From Bacteroidota bacterium (GTDB taxonomy: Bacteria > Bacteroidota > Bacteroidia > Bacteroidales > FEN-979), in contig JAPLDH010000008.1 of the NCBI GenBank assembly GCA_026391355.1, positions 62,001 to 126,000 of the forward strand: 64,000 nt of DNA. The letters run 5' to 3'. Shown here in pieces: positions 14,733 to 24,340 of this stretch; position 1 is the stretch's first letter, and each line of letters begins with the position of its first letter. Position numbers and translations under genes: made by a program. The notes under the pieces were generated by a model, which ran no database searches, was not told where the DNA came from, and saw nothing but the letters and a program-made list of their open reading frames with translations.

Positions 14733-16658
14733 TTATAATATTTTGTTGTTACCGTTGTTTTTGTTTTTCCTTGGAATTGAAATTTCCCAACTTGTAGGAG
14801 AACCGGGCGCCGATGAAACCTTTGCTTTGCCTCCCAGCAACTTGATTCGTTCATAAATATTGATGATCCCTATACCGTCTTTTACCTCTTTGGGGTCAAA
14901 CCCCGGCCCCTTGTCCATATAAAAAATTTCCAGGATATTTTCTCTGGTTTCGATCCTTAAACTTATTCCTTCATCTGTTGCATACCTGCTTGCATTTAAG
15001 AGTAATTCCTGGATTATCCTGTAGGTATGCAAAACCATTTCTTCTGGCAGGCAAGAATAATCCCCGATCATTTCAAGATCTACCTGTATTCCGGTAAGAC
15101 TTTGCATATCTGCTGATTGCCCAATTATCAATTCTTCAAAAGTAAAATGCTCCAACATAGCCTTATTCATACGGTGCGAAATCATCCGGATACTTCGTCC
15201 CAACTCTTTAATCTTATCTTTTAACTCGTCCTTTCCAACCTCTTCCGGTAAATCAAGATGCCTGATGGCCCCGGTAATTCCAAGGATCAACTGACCGGTT
15301 ATATCATGGAGTTCTCTTGCAATTCTTCCTTTCTCCCTCTCTTCCATCTCAATCAGCCGTTTTGCAGATATGATCTGTTGATGCTGAAATCTCATCCGGT
15401 TACGCAACTGTAACCATAACGTTACGAAAACCAAACCAATTACCAGAAGAACCGAAATGATCAGCCACAATCTTGTTTTTTGAAGGCGGTTATTTTGAAT
15501 TTCGAGCTCTTTCCCTTTATTTTGAATGACCAGTTCCTTGTTTTTCACATCCAGTAATGCTGCCAGCAACCTTACCTGGTTTGCAGCCTGGCGTTTATCT
15601 GATTCGATTCTTTTCTCCATCGCTTTTTTCTGACATTCTACCGCCTCTTTATAAGAGCCCTTTGCCATCAGTATATCAGCATACGTATCGTACAAGGTTG
15701 ACAACCAATCTACATTTCCCTGCTTTACTGCCAATGGAATGGCATAATCCACCAGGCAGGCTTCTGCTTTGGCAATGTTACCTTTGTCGCGAAAACAGTA
15801 AGCCATACTGTTATAGGCGCCAAATACGATTTCCGGGTTGGATAGGGTTTGGTCAAGGTTTAAGGCTTTCCGGTAATAATATAATGCTGAATCAGGTTTA
15901 CTGTGACGGTTACCTATATTTATCAGGATCATGGCAATGGCTTCCTCTGCTCCTTTGGCTTTGATCAAATATCCAATGGCTTCATGTTGCAAGTTAATGG
16001 ACCGGGTTATATCGGGTTCAAATTTGGTTGCAAGATTCCCCATTACAACTCCCATTTCTTTATACAAGGCATGATCCCGTGCAATCCGAAAAGCGGTTCT
16101 GAACATTTGTAGTGCAGATGCAGTATCCTGTATATTAAATTTGAGATTTCCGAGCTCATTGTATGCATCTGCCATTATTTCAAACTCTTTAGATGCTTCA
16201 GCGAACTGTATTGTTGAGTCAAGATAAATGATTCCCGTTCGATAGTCATAAGCCGCAGAGTAAAGGGTAGAAAGTTTTAAGCAGATGTATGCTTTTTGGT
16301 TAACCAGATCTGCATTACTGGCAATCTTCAAGGCTTTGCTATAATAGAAAAAACTCGAGTCTTGTTCTTCTTTGGTAAAACTGCCTGCAATGATCTGATA
16401 AGCCTTCACAAGATCCAGTGAGGTTCCGGATTTTTTTGCATATGTCAGCGCTCTCTTTGCATAATTGTTTGATTGAACAAAATTTTCCCTTTCGTTGATT
16501 TTTCTAAGTGAATCCATAATATCCAATGAATCCTTGTGAACGGAAATACGATTTTCTTTCCCACCTGGATTCCCGAATGTAAGGTCAGGAAACTCCATAA
16601 AAAGGATAGGCAAAAAGATCAGAAGCATCCCTGCAATAAAATCCCAGGATAATTTCAT
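14733..16658 (-). CDS. TPR-containing sensor histidine kinase (NarX/DesK type)
   Basis: A 641-residue kinase. An N-terminal membrane segment or signal is followed by tetratricopeptide repeats in the periplasm (about residues 50-350; repeats such as AYNELGNLKFNIQDTASALQ), a short coiled coil, and a single transmembrane helix (about 397-418). The dimerisation/phospho-acceptor domain is HisKA_3 with EKGRIARELHDITGQ, and the ATPase domain has LLNASRYA and GIGIINIYERIKLLGG. Such TPR kinases are typical of Bacteroidota; the TPR part probably receives a protein or peptide signal. Its partner regulator follows directly. Confidence 0.92.
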   Translation of the reverse strand: MKLSWDFIAGMLLIFLPILFMEFPDLTFGNPGGKENRISVHKDSLDIMDSLRKINERENFVQSNNYAKRALTYAKKSGTSLDLVKAYQIIAGSFTKEEQDSSFFYYSKALKIASNADLVNQKAYICLKLSTLYSAAYDYRTGIIYLDSTIQFAEASKEFEIMADAYNELGNLKFNIQDTASALQMFRTAFRIARDHALYKEMGVVMGNLATKFEPDITRSINLQHEAIGYLIKAKGAEEAIAMILINIGNRHSKPDSALYYYRKALNLDQTLSNPEIVFGAYNSMAYCFRDKGNIAKAEACLVDYAIPLAVKQGNVDWLSTLYDTYADILMAKGSYKEAVECQKKAMEKRIESDKRQAANQVRLLAALLDVKNKELVIQNKGKELEIQNNRLQKTRLWLIISVLLVIGLVFVTLWLQLRNRMRFQHQQIISAKRLIEMEEREKGRIARELHDITGQLILGITGAIRHLDLPEEVGKDELKDKIKELGRSIRMISHRMNKAMLEHFTFEELIIGQSADMQSLTGIQVDLEMIGDYSCLPEEMVLHTYRIIQELLLNASRYATDEGISLRIETRENILEIFYMDKGPGFDPKEVKDGIGIINIYERIKLLGGKAKVSSAPGSPTSWEISIPRKNKNNGNNKIL

Positions 16659-16826
16659 TTGATATATTTATGTCAACATGAGCAAAATTAGAAAATTATT
16701 ATGCATGATCTTAATCTTTATGAAATTATTACCCTGTTTCAATATGACTAACATTCCCTTGAGGTCTGTGAAGCCACTTTCCAGGGTTATCTCCGGATCC
16801 CTGGTTAAGTGAAACCATCTCCTTTT

Positions 16827-17705
16827 TCAGGTTTTATACCTTTCATCCTTTGCCTTAAGTGTAAAAAAACCAGGGGGTAATTTGGATTCAATTATCATTC
16901 TTTCGCCGGTAACAGGATGATTAAAAGTGAAATGAAATGCATGCAACCTGATTTGCCTCTTAAAGGGATCTATTGACCCGTATTTCCTATCACCGGTGAT
17001 TGGGCAACCTATTTCTGCGAGCTGCACACGTATCTGATTCTTTCGACCGGTTTCAAGAGTGATCTCAAGAAGTGTATGGCCAGGAATCTCCTTCACCTCC
17101 CTATACCTGGTAATTGCCAGTTTTGCATCACTGCTTTCGTATGTCGTGTACATTTTAAAAGCTGAATTCTCTTTTAGCCAACTTTTTATGATTCCCTCTT
17201 TTTCAGCAGGTTTGCCTTCAACCAGGGCAAAATACTTTTTTTCGTTCTCTTTCCATCCTTCTTTAATTTTTTCCTGAACTTCAACACTTTTTGCAAACAA
17301 TAAAATACCCGAAACCTCCCTGTCAAGCCTGTGAACCACATAAACCCGATCATGTCCATTGGAAATTTCCTGGAAATATTCAAGCAGCTTCTTGTAAACC
17401 GAGGTACCTTCACTCCCCTTTTCTCCATAAGTAAGAATCCCCGCCGGTTTTTCAACAAACAGCAGATAATCATCCTCATACAGCACTTTCAAAGGAGGAG
17501 CAGGTCGGGTTTTCCCGGGTTTGAATTTTGAATATGTAACAACATCCCTGGGATTTATGATTATGGAAGGGTTTGTGATTATTTTTCCATTCACGGAAAC
17601 TGTACCATGAAGAATGATCTTTTTAACGGAAGATTTTGAAGATCCTTTAAATTCTTCGGTAAGTAACCCGATCAGTGACGTGACTTTGGTAGCTGATATA
17701 TTCAT
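16827..17705 (-). CDS. RluA-family pseudouridine synthase with S4 domain
   Basis: A 292-residue enzyme. The N-terminal S4-like RNA-binding region includes VKKIILHGTVSVNGKIITNP, and the catalytic domain carries VVHRLDREVSGILLFAKS with the active-site Asp in HRLDR. A late GHTLLEITLETGRKNQIR motif is also typical. It isomerises uridine to pseudouridine in rRNA or tRNA (RluD-like); the precise target cannot be told. The gene stands alone and is divergent from the LysE-type gene. Confidence 0.9.
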   Translation of the reverse strand: MNISATKVTSLIGLLTEEFKGSSKSSVKKIILHGTVSVNGKIITNPSIIINPRDVVTYSKFKPGKTRPAPPLKVLYEDDYLLFVEKPAGILTYGEKGSEGTSVYKKLLEYFQEISNGHDRVYVVHRLDREVSGILLFAKSVEVQEKIKEGWKENEKKYFALVEGKPAEKEGIIKSWLKENSAFKMYTTYESSDAKLAITRYREVKEIPGHTLLEITLETGRKNQIRVQLAEIGCPITGDRKYGSIDPFKRQIRLHAFHFTFNHPVTGERMIIESKLPPGFFTLKAKDERYKT

Positions 17706-17840
17706 ATTTTAGGAATGATCAGATTGAGCTATCCCAAAATCCTGATTACGGACATGATAACGTTGCTGTATTGATAGATTTTGAGTAGTTAAAATTACGA
17801 ATATTTATTAATTTTACACCCTCATTGTGAAAAGGAACGC

Positions 17841-18491
17841 TTGATACATCCATTTTTTGAAGGAATCCTCCTGGGAATAACCGTGTCTGTCAGCCTTGGA
17901 CCTGCCTTGCTTGCGCTTTTGCAAACCAGCGTCAAACACGGTATTAAGACAGGGATATTTTTTGCCATTGGCATCTTTACAAGCGACCTCATTGTCGTGA
18001 TGGTAGCCTATTTCGGGGCCTCCCAGATTGTCACTAATTCCTCTACCCATAAGCTTTTTGGAATTATCGGGGGCAGCATTCTGATCATTTTCGGTCTTTT
18101 CCAGATCAGCCGCAAAATGCAAAAGAGCGAGCAGGTGAAAGCCATCAGGGAGATAAAAGTCAAAAATCCGGGAGTTCTTCCTTATTACTTCAAAGGTTTT
18201 CTGCTCAACATTGCCAATCCTTTCCTTTGGGCTTTTTGGCTGACTTCAGTCATCGCAATATCTTCTTCCTACAGAGGAAACCGTCTTGCCATTGTGCTTT
18301 TCCTGTCAGGAACACTCGGGACAGTACTTGCAACTGACATTCTGAAATGTATCCTTGCCAATAAAATAAAATTGACCGGGAATCCTTATGTAAAACTCTG
18401 GATCAACAGGATTGTGGGGATTATTTTTATCCTTTTCGGCGTTTTTGTGATAATAAATGTTATGGCAGTGATTCCGAATCCAATGAAATGA
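17841..18491 (+). CDS. LysE-family exporter (TTG start)
   Basis: A 216-residue membrane protein with six probable helices. The N-terminal GILLGITVSVSLGPALLALL carries the Gly-Pro motif of the LysE/RhtB amino-acid exporter family, and the helix IANPFLWAFWLTSV follows in the middle. No ATG exists near the family start. The TTG at 17841, preceded by AAAAGGAAC, gives the right N-terminus, so I take TTG as initiator. The substrate, probably an amino acid or similar solute, is not determinable. Confidence 0.85.
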   Translation: MIHPFFEGILLGITVSVSLGPALLALLQTSVKHGIKTGIFFAIGIFTSDLIVVMVAYFGASQIVTNSSTHKLFGIIGGSILIIFGLFQISRKMQKSEQVKAIREIKVKNPGVLPYYFKGFLLNIANPFLWAFWLTSVIAISSSYRGNRLAIVLFLSGTLGTVLATDILKCILANKIKLTGNPYVKLWINRIVGIIFILFGVFVIINVMAVIPNPMK

Positions 18492-18671
18492 AGATTGATT
18501 ACCCACCCGTTCAGGATGTTTTACATTTCTAAATATCTCCCGTTTTGTCTTTGGAAACAGACATTTCACCGATTATTTCCGTCCTCTATCAAAAAATAAA
18601 TTTATCAACAGGAATTGTATGTAATATTGCAGATTATTTTTTTGGTGTAACATCATAAAAACAAACGAACT

Positions 18672-20900
18672 ATGAACAAAGGAATTTGCTATTCAGGGTT
18701 TTCCTGTGGGCAGGCAATTCTCAGAAAAGCTGGGCAGATGATGCTTCTGCTTTTTTCTTTACTGATCCCGGTACACTCGTACTCTGTTAATCCACCCGAT
18801 GAAGGCATGTGGCTTCCACTTCTGATTGAACGACTGAATTATACAGATATGCAAAAAATGGGTCTCCATTTGACTGCCGATGAATTATACAGTATCAACC
18901 ATTCGAGCCTCAAGGATGCTATCGTCGGGCTTTCGGGGGGAGCCGCCAGCGACGGGTTTTTCTGTACTGCTGAAGTTGTTTCGGATGAAGGACTTCTTTT
19001 TACCAATCATCATTGCGGATTTGAAGCAATCGACAATCACAGTACTCCCGAACATGATTACCTGAATAACGGTTTCTGGGCAATGTTAAAAAAAGACGAG
19101 TTGAAAAATGAAAGTCTCAACGCTTCTTTCCTTGTCAGGATGGAAAATGTGACCGATTCCATTATTCCTTTTCTTCCGGATACGCTGAAAGAAAAGGATC
19201 GTACTGCCAAAATCAAGGAAATTATAAACCGCCTTAAGAAAAGAGTATCGGGAAAGGATAAATATGATGTTACCATAAAACCATTTTACGGTGGAAATGA
19301 ATATTATCTTTTTGTTTTTCAGACGTATAAAGATGTCCGCCTGGTGGGTGCACCTCCTGCCTCCATTGGTAAATTCGGGGGTGATACCGACAATTGGATG
19401 TGGCCAAGGCAAACAGGTGATTTTTCCATTTTCAGGATCTATGCAGATTCTGCAGGAAATCCGGCTGATTATTCAACTAAAAATATTCCCCTTCATCCAA
19501 AATATCATCTGCCTATCAGCCTTAAAGGCTTCAAAAAGAACGATTTCACCATGACATGGGGATATCCCGCATCTACCAGCCGTTACCTGACTTCCTTTGG
19601 TATTCGGTTCAACATAGCTATTCTCTATCCAACAGTCGTCAGAATTTTCGGAAAAGAACTGGAGATCATGAAGGAGCGGATGGATGCCGATAAGAAAGTG
19701 GATCTGGCATATGCAAGTAATTATGCGCAAATAGCAAATACATGGAAAAATTTTATCGGTCAGGAAAAGATGCTGGTCAAGAATAATGTAGTCGAAAAAA
19801 AGAAAGAACTGGAAGAATCCTTTATCGCATGGTATAGTAAAGATGCTGCATTGTTGAAAAAGTATGGCAGTATTCTCGGAAACCTGAAAGCAGGATACGA
19901 AAAGATGGAAAAATCTGCCATCCCTTTTTTATATGCAAATCTTGCAGGTTCCAATAGTGACATTGTAAAGTTTGCCAATCAGTTTGGTTCGTTGAAAAGC
20001 GCACTGGAAAAAAAGAGTAAAGGGGCAATTTCTGAATCCGTCAAACAACTCCGTGATGCAGCAAAATCCCATTATAAAGAGAAGGATTTTGCTATTTCCA
20101 AAAAGACATTTGCCGAATTGCTGAAGCTTTATCAGAAAACTGTCCGGAAAGATCAGTTGCCATCAATTTTCCAGCTCATCCATAAAAAATTCAAGGGTAA
20201 CATCGATGCCTTTGCAGATGCAGTATATTCAGAATCAGTATTTGCAACACCGGAATTGACCAAACGATTCCTGGATAAACCCAAACTAAGTGTATTTAAA
20301 AAAGACCTTGCCTGGAAGTGTGCAGAATCATTTTCTGAAACATTTGGAAAATATTCCGGATCATATGCCGAATCGCGAACATCAAACTCGGTCAACAACC
20401 GGTTGTTCATTGCCGGATTGCGTCAGATGAGCCCCAATAAAATATTTTACCCGGATGCGAATTCAACCATGCGTATGAGTTATGGATCTATCCTTGACTA
20501 TCAGGCTGCCGATGCTGTTCATTATGATTATTTTACCACGCTCAAAGGTGTTATGGAGAAGGAAGATTCTACCAACGAGGAGTTCATTGTGGCCAAACGG
20601 TTGAAAGAGCTTTATAAGGCAAAGGATTATGGCCCTTATGGAGAAGACGGGAAAATGATCGTGTGTTTTCTAACAACCAACGATATCACCGGTGGTAATT
20701 CAGGAAGCCCTGTGATCAATGGAAATGGTCAGCTTGTCGGTCTTGCTTTCGATGGTAACTGGGAGGCCATGAGCGGAGATATCTCTTTCGAACCCTACCT
20801 GCAACGTACCATTTGTGTTGATATCCGTTATGTTTTGTTCATCATCGATAAATATGCAGGTGCAACCAACCTGATAAAAGAGCTAACCCTCGTCAAATAG
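18672..20900 (+). CDS. S46-family dipeptidyl-peptidase (DPP7-like)
   Basis: A 742-residue periplasmic exopeptidase with an N-terminal signal. The serine-protease triad is visible: His in TNHHCG (about residues 113-114), the Asp region in GGDTDNWMWPRQTGDF, and Ser677 in GGNSGSP. Members release dipeptides from oligopeptide N-termini. Eighteen residues after the catalytic Ser this protein has Gly (LAFDGNWE), the residue associated with hydrophobic P1 preference (DPP7), whereas DPP11 has Arg there for Asp/Glu; this assignment rests on alignment by eye. It fits amino-acid-based nutrition, along with the M3, M28-type and LysE genes of the window. Confidence 0.93.
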   Translation: MNKGICYSGFSCGQAILRKAGQMMLLLFSLLIPVHSYSVNPPDEGMWLPLLIERLNYTDMQKMGLHLTADELYSINHSSLKDAIVGLSGGAASDGFFCTAEVVSDEGLLFTNHHCGFEAIDNHSTPEHDYLNNGFWAMLKKDELKNESLNASFLVRMENVTDSIIPFLPDTLKEKDRTAKIKEIINRLKKRVSGKDKYDVTIKPFYGGNEYYLFVFQTYKDVRLVGAPPASIGKFGGDTDNWMWPRQTGDFSIFRIYADSAGNPADYSTKNIPLHPKYHLPISLKGFKKNDFTMTWGYPASTSRYLTSFGIRFNIAILYPTVVRIFGKELEIMKERMDADKKVDLAYASNYAQIANTWKNFIGQEKMLVKNNVVEKKKELEESFIAWYSKDAALLKKYGSILGNLKAGYEKMEKSAIPFLYANLAGSNSDIVKFANQFGSLKSALEKKSKGAISESVKQLRDAAKSHYKEKDFAISKKTFAELLKLYQKTVRKDQLPSIFQLIHKKFKGNIDAFADAVYSESVFATPELTKRFLDKPKLSVFKKDLAWKCAESFSETFGKYSGSYAESRTSNSVNNRLFIAGLRQMSPNKIFYPDANSTMRMSYGSILDYQAADAVHYDYFTTLKGVMEKEDSTNEEFIVAKRLKELYKAKDYGPYGEDGKMIVCFLTTNDITGGNSGSPVINGNGQLVGLAFDGNWEAMSGDISFEPYLQRTICVDIRYVLFIIDKYAGATNLIKELTLVK

Positions 20901-20949
20901 GGAGGAGTGGAATGAAATTACTTTTGTATTCTGATTAGGTTGTGCTTTT

Positions 20950-22248
20950 ATGGAATATCCGATATTATTTTTTCTGTTTTTACTGAACGGGTTATTTGCG
21001 ATGTTTGAATTGGCAGTGGTTACATCGCGAAAAACACATCTTGAAGAAAAAGCAAATTCAGGTAGTAAAGGAGCAGCTTATGTTCTTGATCTGCAAAATA
21101 ATCCAGAAAAATTCATCTCTTCGGTGCAGATTGGTATTTCTATAATCGGGATCATCACAGGTGCGGTCAGTGGATTGACTATCGGGAAGGACTTAAGCCC
21201 GGTTCTGGAGAGAATTGGCTTTTTACCTCCAACCGCCACTGCCGGTTCGTTGTTTATCATCGTTGGACTGATTACTTATTTTTCACTGGTTTTCGGGGAG
21301 ATTCTTCCCAAGACCATTGCCCTGAGCAACCCTGAAAAGATTGCCGTGTACCTCAGCCCGGCCATCCGCTCGTTTTCTTTTATTACCTATCCCATAATAA
21401 AGGTGCTCAGCTTTTCTACACATTTGATCTCCCGGATATTCAACCTGACCACCTCCGTAAAACCTCCGGTTACGGAGGAGGAACTAAAGATACTGATCCG
21501 GCAGGGTTCGGAACACGGGGTGATCGACAAAAAAGAATCGGACATCATCAAAGAGGTTTTCCGGTTTGGAGATAAGACCGCATACAGCCTGATGACACCC
21601 AGCATGGATATCCTTTTCTTCGATCTTCGTGCAACCCAGCAGGAGATCATAGATGCCATTTTTCATACTTCATTCAGCCGTTTCCCGGTTTGTGACAAGA
21701 CCATTGATAATGTAATCGGTATCATTACTATCAAAGATGTTCTTTATGCAGTTAACGTTAAAAAGTCATTTGATCTGATGGAAATGATCTCAACACCGCT
21801 CTATATACCGGAAACCATGCCGGCGATCAAGGTGCTTGAACTGTTCAGGGAAAAAAAGGTCCATATCGGTATTGTGGTTAATGAATTCGGAGCAACAGAA
21901 GGATTGATCACACTTCATGATATTTCCGAGAATATTCTCGGTGACCTTCCGGCCATGCTGGATAATACACAACCTGAAGTATTCCGCAGGGAAGATGGTT
22001 CTTTCCTTGTAGATGGCAGCATCAAAATCGAGGATCTTCAGGACCTTCTCAACAGTAAGATCCTTGGCAGCGAGTTTGAATCGGAAAATATCTCAACTTT
22101 AGGGGGACTCGCCATGGCTATCCTTAATCGCGTTCCCTCAGTGGGAGATATATTCACCATCATCAATTACCACTTTGAGATCGTGGATATGGATGGTAAC
22201 CGTGTGGATAAAGTAATGATCCGGCAGATACCGGAACCAAAGACCTGA
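20950..22248 (+). CDS. CNNM/HlyC-CorC family membrane protein with CBS domains
   Basis: A 432-residue protein. An N-terminal DUF21 (CNNM) membrane domain with about three to four helices (LFFLFLLNGLFAMFELAVVT, VQIGISIIGIITGAVSGL) is followed by two CBS domains (for example TAYSLMTPSMDILFFDL and MEMISTPLYIPETMPAIKVL) and a C-terminal CorC_HlyC domain. The family is linked to magnesium or cobalt efflux and was earlier called hemolysin-like. It lies 49 bp after the S46 peptidase gene on the same strand, but no functional link is apparent. Confidence 0.9.
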   Translation: MEYPILFFLFLLNGLFAMFELAVVTSRKTHLEEKANSGSKGAAYVLDLQNNPEKFISSVQIGISIIGIITGAVSGLTIGKDLSPVLERIGFLPPTATAGSLFIIVGLITYFSLVFGEILPKTIALSNPEKIAVYLSPAIRSFSFITYPIIKVLSFSTHLISRIFNLTTSVKPPVTEEELKILIRQGSEHGVIDKKESDIIKEVFRFGDKTAYSLMTPSMDILFFDLRATQQEIIDAIFHTSFSRFPVCDKTIDNVIGIITIKDVLYAVNVKKSFDLMEMISTPLYIPETMPAIKVLELFREKKVHIGIVVNEFGATEGLITLHDISENILGDLPAMLDNTQPEVFRREDGSFLVDGSIKIEDLQDLLNSKILGSEFESENISTLGGLAMAILNRVPSVGDIFTIINYHFEIVDMDGNRVDKVMIRQIPEPKT

Positions 22249-22255
22249 CCTTTTC

Positions 22256-24196
22256 TTACAGTTTATTCGCCGCTTTCAGTCTGGTAACAATCTTTTCCAT
22301 TTCCATTACCAGATCGTCAAATCTTTTAATTGCTTCCTCATAAGGAGCGGGAGAGGTCATATCCAGTCCTGCTTTCTTAAGGATTTCTATTGGATAATCA
22401 CTTCCCCCTGCTTTCAAAACAGAGAGGTAACGTGTCCTGGCGTCATCCCCTCCCTTCAATACCATGTCAGCTAATGCAAGGGAGGCAACAATCCCCGTGC
22501 TGTATTGGAAAACATAGTAATTCATATAAAAATGAGGAATACGGGCCCAACCACACTGGATATAGTCATCGACCTCACAAACATCTTTCGCGTGTCCATA
22601 GTATTCCTTGTTAAGGTCAAGAAATTTCTGATCCAGCCAGTCAGCAGTCAGGGTTTGGTCTTTTTCCACATATTGATGCATATTCAACTCAAAATCAGCA
22701 AACATCGTCTGATGATATAAAGTCCCCCTCAGAGTCTCCAAGTAATTATCCAGGATAAACAACTTAAACATATCATCCGTTTCATTTTTGAGGAAATATT
22801 CCATCAACAGGTTTTCATTGAACGTTGAAGCAATTTCAGCAATGAAGGTGGAATAACTCGAATTTACATAGGGTTGCGAAGCATTTGCATAATATGAGTG
22901 CATGGAATGACCGAGTTCATGTGCAAGTGTTGAAACATCTTCGTATTTTCCTGTAAAATTCATTTTTACAAAAGGGTGAACACCATATACGCCGGAAGAA
23001 TATGCACCACTCTCTTTCCCTTTGTTCGGATATATATCGATCCATCGGTTCAGGAATGCTGTGCTGAGAACTCCTGTATAATCAGCACCGAGGGGTTTTG
23101 CCATTTCCAGGACGATTTTTTTTGCCTCTTCGAAGGAGAACTCTTTATCAACGGCCGGCACAGCAGAAGCAAAAAGATCGCTTGAACGAAGTTTTGGCAG
23201 ATTGAGCAATCGCTGTTTGAGTCGCAGGTAACGATGCAGGGGTGCAAGATTATCCTTGATAGTAGTGATCAGGCTCGTATAAACCGTGGTGGGAATGTTG
23301 TCATCAAAGAGTTTTGCCGAAAGACAATCGTTGAATTTGGTCACCTTTGCGCTGAAAAAATGTTCCTTCATTGCGCCATTCATCAGGATCGCCATCGTGT
23401 TCTCAAAAGTTTTCAGGTTATTATAGTATGTGGTCATCACGAGTTCGCGGTCGGCGGGATTTTTGGCCATCCGGTAATGCTGAAAGTTGGCCGGAGTCAA
23501 AGAAATCTTTTTCCCGTCACTGAGCGTCACCTCCTTTACAGGAATTTCAAGGTTATTCAGCATGCTTGATGCTTCTGACGGGACCTCCGTAAAGAGTCCT
23601 GTCATGGATACGATCTCTTGCTGCTCTTTTGGTAAAACATGGGCTTTTCCGCGCAAAATGTTCTCAATGGAAAAACGATAGGGTTCAAGTCCTGGTTCTT
23701 GTTTCAGATAGCGATGGAATTTTTCATCTCCCAATGCAATTACATCAGGATTAAAGAAAGCCAGTTTGGCGCCATATTCAACGAACAGGCTTTGCAGATC
23801 GCCGGTCATTGCCTTATACTGGTTGTTTGCAAGGTCCACATTGGACTGATGACTGGCGTAGCTATACAGCTTGATCGCCATTTTCCCCATCTCTTCATTC
23901 ATTTTAAGCAGGGATAACATATTGGCAGAGGAGGAAGTCCAATCTTTTTCCAGTCCATCAACCTGACCGAGCATTTGTGTGACTTTTTCCTTGTCTGCTT
24001 TCCAGGCTTCCAGAGTAGGATAGATATCATCTATCTTCCAGGTATATTCAACCGGGATCTCTTTTCTTTCGAGGGTTGAATAATCAGGCGTCTTCCTGTT
24101 GTTTTTGTCGTTGTTCATAGGTTTTGTCTGGGCAATTGTACCGGATAAAATAACAAACCCTGAAGCCAGGGTCAGTAAAATGCGAATGTTTTTCAT
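22256..24196 (-). CDS. Secreted oligoendopeptidase F-type M3 metallopeptidase
   Basis: A 646-residue zinc peptidase. The active site is TLAHELGHSMHSYY, with the HExxH His pair and Glu, and the downstream helix STFIAEIASTFNENLL carries the third-ligand Glu. Unlike classical cytoplasmic PepF it begins with a signal peptide (MKNIRILLTLASG to GTIAQ), so it probably degrades peptides in the periplasm. I start at the ATG at 24196; a TTG two codons upstream is possible. It converges with the CBS-protein gene, only 7 bp apart. Confidence 0.93.
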   Translation of the reverse strand: MKNIRILLTLASGFVILSGTIAQTKPMNNDKNNRKTPDYSTLERKEIPVEYTWKIDDIYPTLEAWKADKEKVTQMLGQVDGLEKDWTSSSANMLSLLKMNEEMGKMAIKLYSYASHQSNVDLANNQYKAMTGDLQSLFVEYGAKLAFFNPDVIALGDEKFHRYLKQEPGLEPYRFSIENILRGKAHVLPKEQQEIVSMTGLFTEVPSEASSMLNNLEIPVKEVTLSDGKKISLTPANFQHYRMAKNPADRELVMTTYYNNLKTFENTMAILMNGAMKEHFFSAKVTKFNDCLSAKLFDDNIPTTVYTSLITTIKDNLAPLHRYLRLKQRLLNLPKLRSSDLFASAVPAVDKEFSFEEAKKIVLEMAKPLGADYTGVLSTAFLNRWIDIYPNKGKESGAYSSGVYGVHPFVKMNFTGKYEDVSTLAHELGHSMHSYYANASQPYVNSSYSTFIAEIASTFNENLLMEYFLKNETDDMFKLFILDNYLETLRGTLYHQTMFADFELNMHQYVEKDQTLTADWLDQKFLDLNKEYYGHAKDVCEVDDYIQCGWARIPHFYMNYYVFQYSTGIVASLALADMVLKGGDDARTRYLSVLKAGGSDYPIEILKKAGLDMTSPAPYEEAIKRFDDLVMEMEKIVTRLKAANKL

Positions 24197-24340
24197 GATC
24201 AATGTTGTAAAATTAATGATAGAATGAATGAAAAGTCCCGCAAATTATTCAGAATTGCCCAAACGACCAAAAGAAATCGTTACCCGGGGAAAAAGAAAAG
24301 GTGTACAAGAATTTTTCCAGATTCCTGGATCCAGAACCGG

